39,465 bases of DNA, from assembly GCA_049316905.1 (NCBI GenBank), contig JBMOJH010000019.1:1-39465 (forward strand). The letters run 5' to 3'. Below, piece by piece: positions 30,601-37,849 of the stretch. The notes beneath the pieces were generated by a model. The model was not told the origin of the DNA. It saw nothing but the letters and a program-made list of their open reading frames with translations, and searched no databases. A program made the translations under genes and the position numbers. How positions within the stretch are numbered: position 1 is the stretch's first letter; every line of letters starts with the position of its first letter. Origin of the DNA: CAIPVR01 sp049316905. Lineage in GTDB: Bacteria > Actinomycetota > Acidimicrobiia > Acidimicrobiales > Microtrichaceae.

Positions 30601-33600
30601 TCAGGGCAGGACCGGGGTGCCCGTGTTGCGGTCGTTGCCGCCGAACCGGGTCCAGTTCCCGATCGCCCCGGCCGGCGTGGGGGTGCGCCACACCAGCAGG
30701 TGACCGTCGCGACGCACCACGGCGAGTTCGGCCCGTCCGTCACCGTCCCAGTCACCGAACCCGGGCGTGCCGACCACCCAGCCGCCGGTCAGCTTCGGCC
30801 AGCCCGAGGGCACCGACCCGTCACCGGACACGGCATCGAGCATCTGCACGCCGTTGCCGGCGACCGCCTCGTTGCGGCCGTCGCCGTCCACGTCCGCGAT
30901 CGCTGGTGTGACGAAGAACGCGAGGTCCGCGGTCACCCGGGGGAATCCGGGCCGGACGCCGCCGTCCTCGCCGGACCATGCCGTGAGCTGCGGATCGCCG
31001 GCCTGGTCGTTCGACAGCAGCGTGTCGAGCGCCCGGCCGAGGCCGGTGGTCGGGGCCGCCACGTCGAGGCCGGTGCGCGAGCCGAGTCGCCCGAGCGCGG
31101 TGCCACCGAACGCGGTGGTGAGCAGTCCCGTGTCGGTGGAGTTGGTGCCCTGGCCCACGGCCCCCAGCCAGTTGAGCCCGATCGGCAGGCCGAGCTCGCG
31201 GAGGAACGGGCTTCGGCCGTCGGCACCGAACACCATCACCTGGCCGCTGACCGAGTTGGCCACCACCTCGGGCCGGCCGTCGCCGGTGATGTCGCCGATG
31301 GAGGCCTGCACGGCCACGCCGTCGCCGATGGCGGGGAGCACCCCGGTGAGCAGCATGGGCAGCTTCACCGGCCAGCCCGGTAGGTAGGCGCGCCCGCCCT
31401 TCGCCGCAGTGCCGTCGGGGGAGATCGCGAACAGGCGCGTGTTGCCGGAGGTCCCGGGCAGCCCGATGCCCGGGAAGATGCCGACCGGTTCGTCGTACTG
31501 CTCCTGGGAGCCCACGACGATCTCGGGTCGGCCGTCGCCGTCGAGGTCGCCGAGGGCGGGTGTGGCGACCAGGCCGTCGGACTGCTTGACGTCCTTCGCG
31601 TCGGCGAACGTGACCGTGTCGCTCGTCGGGTCCACCGCCGTCACCTTCGCCGGGTCCACCACCAGCACCGGGAAGCCGGTGACGGGCGTGCCGTCGCCGT
31701 GCCAGGCGTACACGTGGCGGTCCATCGAGGCCGCCACGATCTCCGGCCGGCCGTCGCCGTCGAGGTCGCCGATCGCCGCGCCACCGAGGAACCCGGGCTT
31801 GAGCCGGTTGTGCACGTTCGTGTCCTGCTGGCGGCTGTAGGCCGGGTTGCTCGACATGGTCGCCCTCGTCCGGCCGTCCCGGCCGAACACGTGGACCTGC
31901 CCGTCGAGGTCGGTGATCACCACCTCGAGCGTGCCGTCACCGTCGAGGTCCGCCACGGCGGGCGCCCCGATGCCGATCGCCCGGCCCGGTCCGGAGATGC
32001 CGTCGGCGCGGGCCGCGCGCGACCCGGCGTGCCACCAGGGGGCGGGGCCGGTCGAGGCGGGCCAGCCCGGGAGCTCGGAGCCGTCGGGGCGGAACGCGTG
32101 GACCGCGCCCTCGTCGGTCGCGAGCAGCAGCTCCTGCGCCCGGTCGCCGTCGAGGTCCGCGAACACCGGGCTCGACGCGCCGGCGCCCGGCGTGGCCGGC
32201 GCGGCGAGACGGTCGGGGTCGTCGTGCACCTGCACGTGGCGGTGCATCGTGCCCACCCGGCCCTCGGCGTCGGTCACCACCACGCGGATCCGGACGGTGA
32301 AGCGGTCGGGGTCGGGCCGGCCGTCTGCCGTGGCGGGCGGGCCGCTGCCTCCGCCCGGGAGTGCTGCTGCCACCTGGGCCAGGTCCACCGTGGCGAGGGT
32401 GCCCGTCGTCGGTTCCGTGAGCCCGTTCCGCTGTGTGGCCACGTGCCAGACGTCCGCGCCGGGGTGCGCCGGGGCCTGCAGGCCGGTGGCCCACTCCACC
32501 CGGTAGGAGTACGACGACGAGCGGACCGCTGCCGCGCGCCCCACCACGGGCAGCGTGCCGGCGGTGGGGAGGGTGGCGAAGAGGTCCGGCGAGGTGAGGT
32601 CCGCCTCCGGCGGGATGTTCCCGGCGGCGACCGCTCGCACCGCCTCGTAGGCGTTCACACGGCCGTAGCCGTGGGTGGCGTCCCAGCCCCGCACCGACGG
32701 GAAGCGCTGCTGGCCCAGGTCGTCGAGCACCTCGTTGGCCACGTCGGTCGCCGTCGGGGTGGCGACGTCGATGTCATCCGCCGTGGCGCGCAGCACCTGG
32801 GCGACCTCGTCGGCCGACAGGACGTTGTCGGCCGGTCCGTCGATCCCGGCGTCGGCGAGGTCGGGGTGGCGGGCCAGACCGGCGTCGCGGGCGGCGGCCT
32901 CGACCAGGCCGACCATGCCGGACGCGTTGCCCGTGGCCTCCGACGAGCACCCGCCCGACGGCACCGACAACCAGGCGTAGCCGCCGGTGTTCGTGCAGCC
33001 GTTGAGCGCCAGCGCGTCGCGACGGCCGATGGCCCGGCTGCCCAGGTCGCCGAGGAAGCCGGCGCCCTCGGTCACCGAGTTCACCGGGATGGTGTGCTCG
33101 AGCGCGGCGGGGAGGTTGGGGTGCTGGGACTGCTCGTCGGCCATCGACGCGACCACGGGCACGCCCCGCCGGTGGGCGGCGTCGATGGCGGCCTGGGCCT
33201 GGGACGGGTTGGAGATCGCGCCGAGGGCCTCCTGCACCACGTCGGCGCCGGAGTCGAGTGCGAACAGGACCCCGGTCGCGAACCGGCCGCCCTCCGCGAT
33301 GAACGAGTCGCCGACGCGCACCGGGAGGTGTCGGCACGCCGGGCAGGTGCCGGCGTCGCCCGTGCCGTTGTGCGCTGCGGTCGAGTCGCGGGCCTCGCCG
33401 GTGCCGTGGCCGTAGTCCACGTCGTCGAGCGCGTCGTTGTCGTCGTGGAGGAAGTCCCAGCCGGAGATGTCGTCGACGTAGCCGTTGCCGTCCGCGTCGG
33501 CGCCGTCGTTGAACGCCGGGTTCAGGATCAGGTCCTCGGGGTCGAGGAGCCGGTTGCCGTTGCGGTCGGTCACCCGGACGTCGCCCGCGTAGTCGGCCAC

Positions 33601-34155
33601 GCTGAATCGGCCGTCCGCGTTGCGGTCGTACGGGTCTGCGGCCGATGCGGTGCCGCCCAGCGGTACGGGGAGCTCGGCCCGGTTCAGGTACGCCTGGTCC
33701 GCGAGGTCGGTCATCGCCGCGCGGTCCTTCCACTTGATGCCGCTGTCGAGCACCGCGATGACCACGTCGGGCCGGCCGCGCGACACGTTCCAGGCGAGAT
33801 CGACCGCGGCGCCGAGCTGGCCGCAGAGGCGGTGCGGCGAGCGGGCCGACCCGGGGTCGCGGGCGGAGGTGAAGCGGTAGTCGTCCGCGTTCCACTCGGG
33901 CGGCAGGAAGCCCGGGGCCAGGCCGTCGTAGCGCCACCGCTCGCAGTCGAGCGGTGCGGGCAGCAGCGGATCCCCGACCGGCGCACCGGCCGCGGCCGGC
34001 GCGGTCGTGGGGGGCGCGGTCGTGGGGGGCGCGCTCGCCGCGCCGGGGGTGCAGGCGCTCATCGCGAGCGCGACCGCCCCCGTGACCACGACCGCCCCCA
34101 GCGCCGCACCCGTTCGCCGTCGGGCGCGTGGGACCCGTCCGACCCAGTTCGACAT
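30601..34155 (-). CDS. Secreted subtilase-like (S8) lipoprotein with seven FG-GAP repeats; catalytic residues altered
   Basis: The product is 1184 residues. A signal peptide ends at Cys35 (lipobox-like AMSAC), then a Thr/Pro linker. The S8 domain (about 115-520) keeps Asp137 (VIAVLDSGI) and His250 (DYGHGTGEA). The oxyanion segment VVASMADEQ has Asp340 where active enzymes have Asn, and the nucleophile region reads GNASGM (409-414) in place of GTSMA, putting Ala411 at the Ser position with Ser412 next to it. Calcium-type loops DRNADGRFSVADY, DRNGNRLLDPEDL and DADGNGYVDD are inserted between Asp and His. From about residue 660, seven DxDGDGxxE FG-GAP units form a probable seven-bladed propeller. 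GGGGGAAC precedes the ATG. Confidence 0.9.
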   Translation of the reverse strand: MSNWVGRVPRARRRTGAALGAVVVTGAVALAMSACTPGAASAPPTTAPPTTAPAAAGAPVGDPLLPAPLDCERWRYDGLAPGFLPPEWNADDYRFTSARDPGSARSPHRLCGQLGAAVDLAWNVSRGRPDVVIAVLDSGIKWKDRAAMTDLADQAYLNRAELPVPLGGTASAADPYDRNADGRFSVADYAGDVRVTDRNGNRLLDPEDLILNPAFNDGADADGNGYVDDISGWDFLHDDNDALDDVDYGHGTGEARDSTAAHNGTGDAGTCPACRHLPVRVGDSFIAEGGRFATGVLFALDSGADVVQEALGAISNPSQAQAAIDAAHRRGVPVVASMADEQSQHPNLPAALEHTIPVNSVTEGAGFLGDLGSRAIGRRDALALNGCTNTGGYAWLSVPSGGCSSEATGNASGMVGLVEAAARDAGLARHPDLADAGIDGPADNVLSADEVAQVLRATADDIDVATPTATDVANEVLDDLGQQRFPSVRGWDATHGYGRVNAYEAVRAVAAGNIPPEADLTSPDLFATLPTAGTLPVVGRAAAVRSSSYSYRVEWATGLQAPAHPGADVWHVATQRNGLTEPTTGTLATVDLAQVAAALPGGGSGPPATADGRPDPDRFTVRIRVVVTDAEGRVGTMHRHVQVHDDPDRLAAPATPGAGASSPVFADLDGDRAQELLLATDEGAVHAFRPDGSELPGWPASTGPAPWWHAGSRAARADGISGPGRAIGIGAPAVADLDGDGTLEVVITDLDGQVHVFGRDGRTRATMSSNPAYSRQQDTNVHNRLKPGFLGGAAIGDLDGDGRPEIVAASMDRHVYAWHGDGTPVTGFPVLVVDPAKVTAVDPTSDTVTFADAKDVKQSDGLVATPALGDLDGDGRPEIVVGSQEQYDEPVGIFPGIGLPGTSGNTRLFAISPDGTAAKGGRAYLPGWPVKLPMLLTGVLPAIGDGVAVQASIGDITGDGRPEVVANSVSGQVMVFGADGRSPFLRELGLPIGLNWLGAVGQGTNSTDTGLLTTAFGGTALGRLGSRTGLDVAAPTTGLGRALDTLLSNDQAGDPQLTAWSGEDGGVRPGFPRVTADLAFFVTPAIADVDGDGRNEAVAGNGVQMLDAVSGDGSVPSGWPKLTGGWVVGTPGFGDWDGDGRAELAVVRRDGHLLVWRTPTPAGAIGNWTRFGGNDRNTGTPVLP

Positions 34156-34225
34156 GTTCCCCCTCGATCCCCCCGGCGTCGCCGCCGGTCCCGCCACCGG
34201 CCCCCGCCGCTGGCGAACGGCGTTC

Positions 34226-34231
34226 ATGCTA
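34226..34231 (-). promoter_or_regulatory. Promoter box of the subtilase-like gene
   Basis: TAGCAT on the minus strand lies 70 bases before the ATG at 34155, so this transcript has a leader with a ribosome site, unlike most neighbours. Confidence 0.35.
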
Positions 34232-34274
34232 GAGCGCGGGGGGCGGGTCGTGTCGAGGGTTCCGCGCCGGGTGG

Positions 34275-34916
34275 TCAGGCCCCGTCGAGGGCGAGTCCGT
34301 GCGAGCGGAGGAACGCCGCGGTCGACGCCGGGTCGGCGTGGCGGTGGGCACGGAGGCCGGCGGCGGCCGCACCCTCGACGTTCTCGGGGAGGTCGTCCAC
34401 GAACAGCGCGGCCGCCGGGTCCACGCCGAGCCGGTCGCACACCAGGGTGAACACTGCCGGGTCCGGCTTGGCGATGCCGAGCTCCGCTGTGTTGAAGACC
34501 ACGTCGAACTCGTCGAGCAGGTCGAGCACGTGGAGGTCGCGTCGCAGCCGGGTCGTGCCGTTGGAGAGCAGCGCCACGGTCACCTCGGCGCGCACCGCCC
34601 CGAGCACGCGGAGCATGTCGGTGTCGACACGGCCCACGTTGGCCTCCCACGCGTCGAGCGCACCGACCACGCCGTCACCGTGATCGGCGAGCACCCGGGC
34701 GCGGATCGCGTCCATCCACTCCCGGTAGGTGAGGCGCCCCGTCACCGCGGGGGGACCGAGTTCCTCGGAGAAGGCGACCGTGAGGATCGCCCGCGGCGGG
34801 AGGCCGAACGCCGCCTCCATCTCGTCGAGCTCCTCGTCGTTCCAGTGGCGGATCACGCCGTCGAGGTCGAACACGACCGCCGCCACCCCACGTTCGTCGT
34901 GTCCGGCCTCACCCAC
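34275..34916 (-). CDS. HAD superfamily hydrolase
   Basis: The product is 213 residues with all four HAD motifs: VVFDLDGVI (nucleophile and acid Asp), ALLSNGT (Ser/Thr motif), a Lys in IAKPDPAVF, and LFVDDLPENV for metal binding. The alpha-helical cap between motifs I and II makes it a subclass I enzyme, a likely small-molecule phosphatase or dehalogenase-like hydrolase. The substrate is unknown. GTG 34914-34916 follows CAGACT by 6 bases. It is divergent from the DUF222-HNH gene. Confidence 0.9.
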   Translation of the reverse strand: MGEAGHDERGVAAVVFDLDGVIRHWNDEELDEMEAAFGLPPRAILTVAFSEELGPPAVTGRLTYREWMDAIRARVLADHGDGVVGALDAWEANVGRVDTDMLRVLGAVRAEVTVALLSNGTTRLRRDLHVLDLLDEFDVVFNTAELGIAKPDPAVFTLVCDRLGVDPAAALFVDDLPENVEGAAAAGLRAHRHADPASTAAFLRSHGLALDGA

Positions 34917-34922
34917 GGGGAG

Positions 34923-34928
34923 AGTCTG
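34923..34928 (-). promoter_or_regulatory. -10 box of the HAD gene
   Basis: CAGACT on the minus strand ends 6 bases before the GTG at 34916. Confidence 0.4.
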
Positions 34929-34959
34929 ACCGGTCGCGTCGGTCCCGGCCGAACCGGAT

Positions 34960-34973
34960 GCTTCCGCGGAAGC
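34960..34973. repeat. 14-base palindrome, upstream copy
   Basis: GCTTCCGCGGAAGC is a perfect palindrome, present again at 36323-36336; with one matching flank base on each side the two copies share 16 bases. This copy lies just upstream of the putative -35 region of the DUF222-HNH gene. Confidence 0.8.
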
Positions 34974-34983
34974 GTCGGCCCGG

Positions 34984-35011
34984 TTCCGCTGTCACAGGCC
35001 GTGGGTAGAAC
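34984..35011 (+). promoter_or_regulatory. Putative promoter of the DUF222-HNH gene
   Basis: TTCCGC (34984-34989) and TAGAAC (35006-35011) are separated by 16 bases. The 14-base palindrome ends 10 bases upstream of the first hexamer. Confidence 0.35.
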
Positions 35012-35053
35012 GGGTGCCAGGGACGGGGGAGGGGAACGAGGAAGGGAACGCTG

Positions 35054-36511
35054 ATGGAGAACGGGCAGGCGCACCGCGAGGCGCGCGATCAGGCGTGCGG
35101 TGATGTGTCCGCGGACCAGCTCCCGGCGCTGGACGACGCGGCGTTGGAGGAGGAGCTGCGTCGTTGCGCGGCCGAGCTGTCGGCGGGCACGGCCCGGTTC
35201 CTCCGGTTGGTCGCCGAGCTCGACCGTCGCCGCGTATGGGAGCGGTGGGAATGCCGGTCCGCCGCGGACTGGTTGTCGTGGCAGTGCGGGGTGGGACCCA
35301 CCGCGGCCCGTGAGCAGGTGCGGGTCGCCCGCCGGCTGGTCGACCTGCCGCTCGTGGCCGAGGAGCTGGCAGCGGGGCGGGTGTCGTACTCGAAGGTTCG
35401 GGCCATCACCCGGGTGTGCACCCCGGAACTCCAGACGGAGCTGTTGGAGCTGGCCCGGGCCGCCACCGCCGGTCAGATGGAGCGGATCTGTCGGGCCATG
35501 CGACAGGTCGACGACCGGTCGCGGGAGGTCGAGGCGGCCGATCGAGCGGCCGTGCACTGGCACCGGGACCACCGCACCGGGGAGCTGGTCGGGTCGTTCC
35601 GGCTCCCGGCCGAGGACGGCGAGGTGTTCCTGAACGCACTCGACGCCGCCCTCGAGGGCGCTCCCGAGGAGTCCGAGCAGGTCGTCGGGGCCGATGGCGA
35701 GGTCAGGTACCTGTCCCGTGAACCGGCCGATCGCCGGCGGGCCCGGGCGCTGGCCGCGGTGGCGGCGGGGTTCCTGGCGGGCGACGGGCCGGGTCGCGCG
35801 GAGATCGTGGTCCACGTCGACGCCGACGCCGTGATGGCAGCCGCCGAACCCTCACCCCCTGCGCCGCGGACGCCGTCCGGCAACCCGTTGCCCGGTTGGC
35901 GGGCCCCGGCCGGGAACCGACCGCCTGCGTGCACCGGCCGTGGGGTGCCGGTCCCACCCTCGGCGCTGGCCCGCCTGTTCGGTGACGCCGGAGTCCGCGT
36001 CGTCGCGGAGCTGGCCGACGGCAGCCGCCTCGACCTCGGCCGCCACGCCCGGACCGTCAGCCCGGCGCTCTTCCGGGCGCTGCTCGCCCGCGACCGGCAC
36101 TGCCGCTTCCCGGGCTGCACGTCCACCGCGAACCTCCATGCGCACCACATCGTGTGGTGGGTCCACGGCGGTCCCACCGACCGCGGGAACCTGATCCTTC
36201 TGTGCCGCAAGCACCACCACGCCGTCCACGACCGCGGCTGGCGGTGCGAGGGATCGGCGCGGGCCGTTCGGTTCACCGACCCGCGGGGCCGGCCGGTTCC
36301 CGTGACGGCGCAGCGGGCAGGTGCTTCCGCGGAAGCGCTGACCCATGCCAACCGCCGCGACGGTCGACGCCCCGCGACCACCTGCGGCGGTCGCCCGGCC
36401 AGGGACCGCATCGACTGGGACTGCCTCTTCGCCGCTCTGGGCGACCGGTTCCCGCTGCCGCGGGAACCAGAGGTCGTTCAGCCGGCCACGGACTCGAGGA
36501 GGGGTCGGTAG
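35054..36511 (+). CDS. DUF222 and HNH endonuclease domain protein (13E12 type)
   Basis: The product is 485 residues. The N-terminal DUF222 part (about 20-270) includes WECRSAADWLSWQCGVGPTAAREQVRVARRL and LAAGRVSYSKVRAITR. The C-terminal HNH part (about 345-398) has CRFPGCTS, AHHIVWWVHGGPTDRGNL and LLCRKHHHAVHD, giving the zinc Cys pairs and the catalytic His. This pairing defines the mycobacterial 13E12 repeat family, often multicopy; the biological role is unknown, and mobility or DNA processing is suspected. A second copy of the upstream palindrome lies inside the gene at codons for Ala-Ser-Ala-Glu-Ala. The end overlaps the convergent PhnZ-like gene by 34 bases. Confidence 0.92.
   Translation: MENGQAHREARDQACGDVSADQLPALDDAALEEELRRCAAELSAGTARFLRLVAELDRRRVWERWECRSAADWLSWQCGVGPTAAREQVRVARRLVDLPLVAEELAAGRVSYSKVRAITRVCTPELQTELLELARAATAGQMERICRAMRQVDDRSREVEAADRAAVHWHRDHRTGELVGSFRLPAEDGEVFLNALDAALEGAPEESEQVVGADGEVRYLSREPADRRRARALAAVAAGFLAGDGPGRAEIVVHVDADAVMAAAEPSPPAPRTPSGNPLPGWRAPAGNRPPACTGRGVPVPPSALARLFGDAGVRVVAELADGSRLDLGRHARTVSPALFRALLARDRHCRFPGCTSTANLHAHHIVWWVHGGPTDRGNLILLCRKHHHAVHDRGWRCEGSARAVRFTDPRGRPVPVTAQRAGASAEALTHANRRDGRRPATTCGGRPARDRIDWDCLFAALGDRFPLPREPEVVQPATDSRRGR
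36323..36336. repeat. 14-base palindrome, copy inside the DUF222-HNH gene
   Basis: This is an exact second copy of GCTTCCGCGGAAGC, 1363 bases after the first and after the HNH domain, in a part of the protein with no known domain. Confidence 0.8.
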
Positions 36512-37044
36512 GCGCCGAGCGGGACCACCTCGAGACCCACCACCTTCCCGGCGTCGTCCCAGCGGCGCAGCGCGGTTGCGTCCGCCGCCCCGTCGAGGGC
36601 CTCGAACGCCGCCACTCCGGCGGCGTCGAGCGGGCCGCCCTGGCGCACGAGGCTCGCCCGCGACCCCGCCGACAGCGTGTCGGTCAGTCCGGGCTCCACG
36701 GCGCACAGGTAGCGCTTCGCCTCCACGTGCAGTGCGATCGGGTCGGTCACCTCGGGGCCGAAGAGCTCCGACAGCCAGCGGGCGCCGACGTCCTCGTGGG
36801 CCAGGTCCTCGTCCGCCGGCCCCCGACCGCCGTCGCGCAGGTGCAGCAGGTGGCCCACGTCATGGAGGAGCGCCGCGGCCACCAGGGCGTCGGGCGCGCC
36901 GTCGCGCCGGGCGAGTGCCGCGCACTGCAGCGCGTGATCGAGTTGTGCGACCTGTTCGTCGTAGCGGTCCTGGCCGAACCGGTCGAACAGTTCGAGGACC
37001 TCGTCGACCGACGCCGCCGGGACCCGTTCAGCGGCCGTGCTCAC
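36478..37044 (-). CDS. phnZ: HD-domain oxygenase, PhnZ-like
   Basis: The product is 188 residues, the size of PhnZ, a mixed-valence di-iron oxygenase that cleaves the C-P bond of (1-hydroxy-2-aminoethyl)phosphonate to glycine and phosphate. All expected iron ligands are visible: His37 (QLDHALQCA), His61-Asp62 (LLHDVGHLL), His83 (LAHED), His106 (ALHVEAKRYL) and Asp163/164 (RRWDDAGK). HVEAKRYL is a hallmark of the PhnZ/TmpB branch, and Tyr28 with Glu30 upstream of His37 resemble its substrate-site pair. GTG 37042-37044 overlaps the stop of the PhyH gene (GTGA). The exact amine substituent of the substrate cannot be told. Confidence 0.85.
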   Translation of the reverse strand: MSTAAERVPAASVDEVLELFDRFGQDRYDEQVAQLDHALQCAALARRDGAPDALVAAALLHDVGHLLHLRDGGRGPADEDLAHEDVGARWLSELFGPEVTDPIALHVEAKRYLCAVEPGLTDTLSAGSRASLVRQGGPLDAAGVAAFEALDGAADATALRRWDDAGKVVGLEVVPLGAYRPLLESVAG

Positions 37045-37835
37045 CGGAGGTCCTCCGGGACCGCGACGCCCTCGAAGTCGTTGATGAGCGAGACCCTGAC
37101 CTTGCCGTCGGCCCGGCCGCCTGACCGGAAGGCGGCGAGCTTCTCGACGTAGTACGCCTCCCGCAGGTCGCCCTCGGCGAGGGCGTTGTACGTGGGGTAG
37201 AGGGCCCGGCGGGGCCGGTCGCTGAGGTTCGGTCCGCTGCGGTGCGGGGTGCGGGAGTGGAACCACAGCGTCTGCCCTGCGCGTACCGGCACGGTCACCC
37301 AGTCCATCGTCGCCACGAGGTCCGGGGGGATCACGCCGTCGTCCATGGGCAGCACCTCGGCGTGCGCGCCCGACACCACCTCGAGGCACCCGTTCTCGGG
37401 GGTGGCGTCGTCGACCGCCACCATGCAGCTCACGTGCGACTCGATGAAGGGGTACGCCGGCGCGTCCTGGTGCGGTGCGTAGCCCGCGCCGCCGGGGAGC
37501 TTGTAGTTGATCTTCTCCTTGTAGAGCACGGCCGGTTCGCCGAGCAGGTTCCCGGCGATGTCGACCATGGGACCCTCCCGGAGGAGGCGGCGCAGGCCCT
37601 CGTGGAACGGGGTGAAGTTCTCGGTGCGACACAACTCGGGGCCGTGGTCGGTGAGTTCCCGGTGGTGCAGCCAGTCCCCGCCGTCGAGGGGCCAGGCCGC
37701 CACCTCCTCCACCCAGGCCCGCACCTGCTCGGCGCCGTCGGGACCGAGCGTGTCGGTCAGGACCCAGCCGTGCGTGGCGAAGTGCTCCGCGGACTCGGTG
37801 TCGGTGCCGGCAAGGACGGTGGTTCGCTCACCCAT
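37041..37835 (-). CDS. phnY: Fe(II)/2-oxoglutarate dioxygenase, PhyH family, PhnY-like
   Basis: The product is 264 residues. The iron triad is His122 and Asp124 (APHQDAPAYPF) with His198 (TPHRSGPN), and DRPRRAL (Arg209/210) should bind 2-oxoglutarate. PhnY hydroxylates 2-aminoethylphosphonate next to the phosphorus, making the PhnZ substrate. Length and PhyH type fit PhnY better than TmpA, which belongs to the gamma-butyrobetaine hydroxylase-like group. On its own the family is broad, so the phosphonate role rests on coupling with the PhnZ-like gene. The ATG follows GACAAT by 6 bases. No phosphonate transporter is seen nearby. Confidence 0.82.
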   Translation of the reverse strand: MGERTTVLAGTDTESAEHFATHGWVLTDTLGPDGAEQVRAWVEEVAAWPLDGGDWLHHRELTDHGPELCRTENFTPFHEGLRRLLREGPMVDIAGNLLGEPAVLYKEKINYKLPGGAGYAPHQDAPAYPFIESHVSCMVAVDDATPENGCLEVVSGAHAEVLPMDDGVIPPDLVATMDWVTVPVRAGQTLWFHSRTPHRSGPNLSDRPRRALYPTYNALAEGDLREAYYVEKLAAFRSGGRADGKVRVSLINDFEGVAVPEDLR

Positions 37836-37841
37836 GCCGCC

Positions 37842-37847
37842 ATTGTC
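37842..37847 (-). promoter_or_regulatory. -10 box of the phnY-phnZ operon
   Basis: GACAAT on the minus strand ends 6 bases before the ATG at 37835. Confidence 0.4.
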
Positions 37848-37849
37848 GC

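Noticed and set aside
30740..32170. Recurrent GCCGTCGCCGTC-like DNA repeats
   Set aside because: They are the codons of the DGDGRxE loops of the FG-GAP units, so they are protein repeats and not a separate DNA element.
31699..34683. Plus-strand open frame of nearly 1000 codons opposite the subtilase-like gene
   Set aside because: Its translation is Arg, Gly, Val and His rich with no domain, and it runs antisense to a gene with clear S8 and FG-GAP motifs. Such frames are common at this GC content.
34960..36336. Attachment sites of an integrated element bounded by the two palindromes
   Set aside because: No integrase or transposase lies between them, and the second copy is inside an intact gene. 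A regulatory or nuclease site is as likely.
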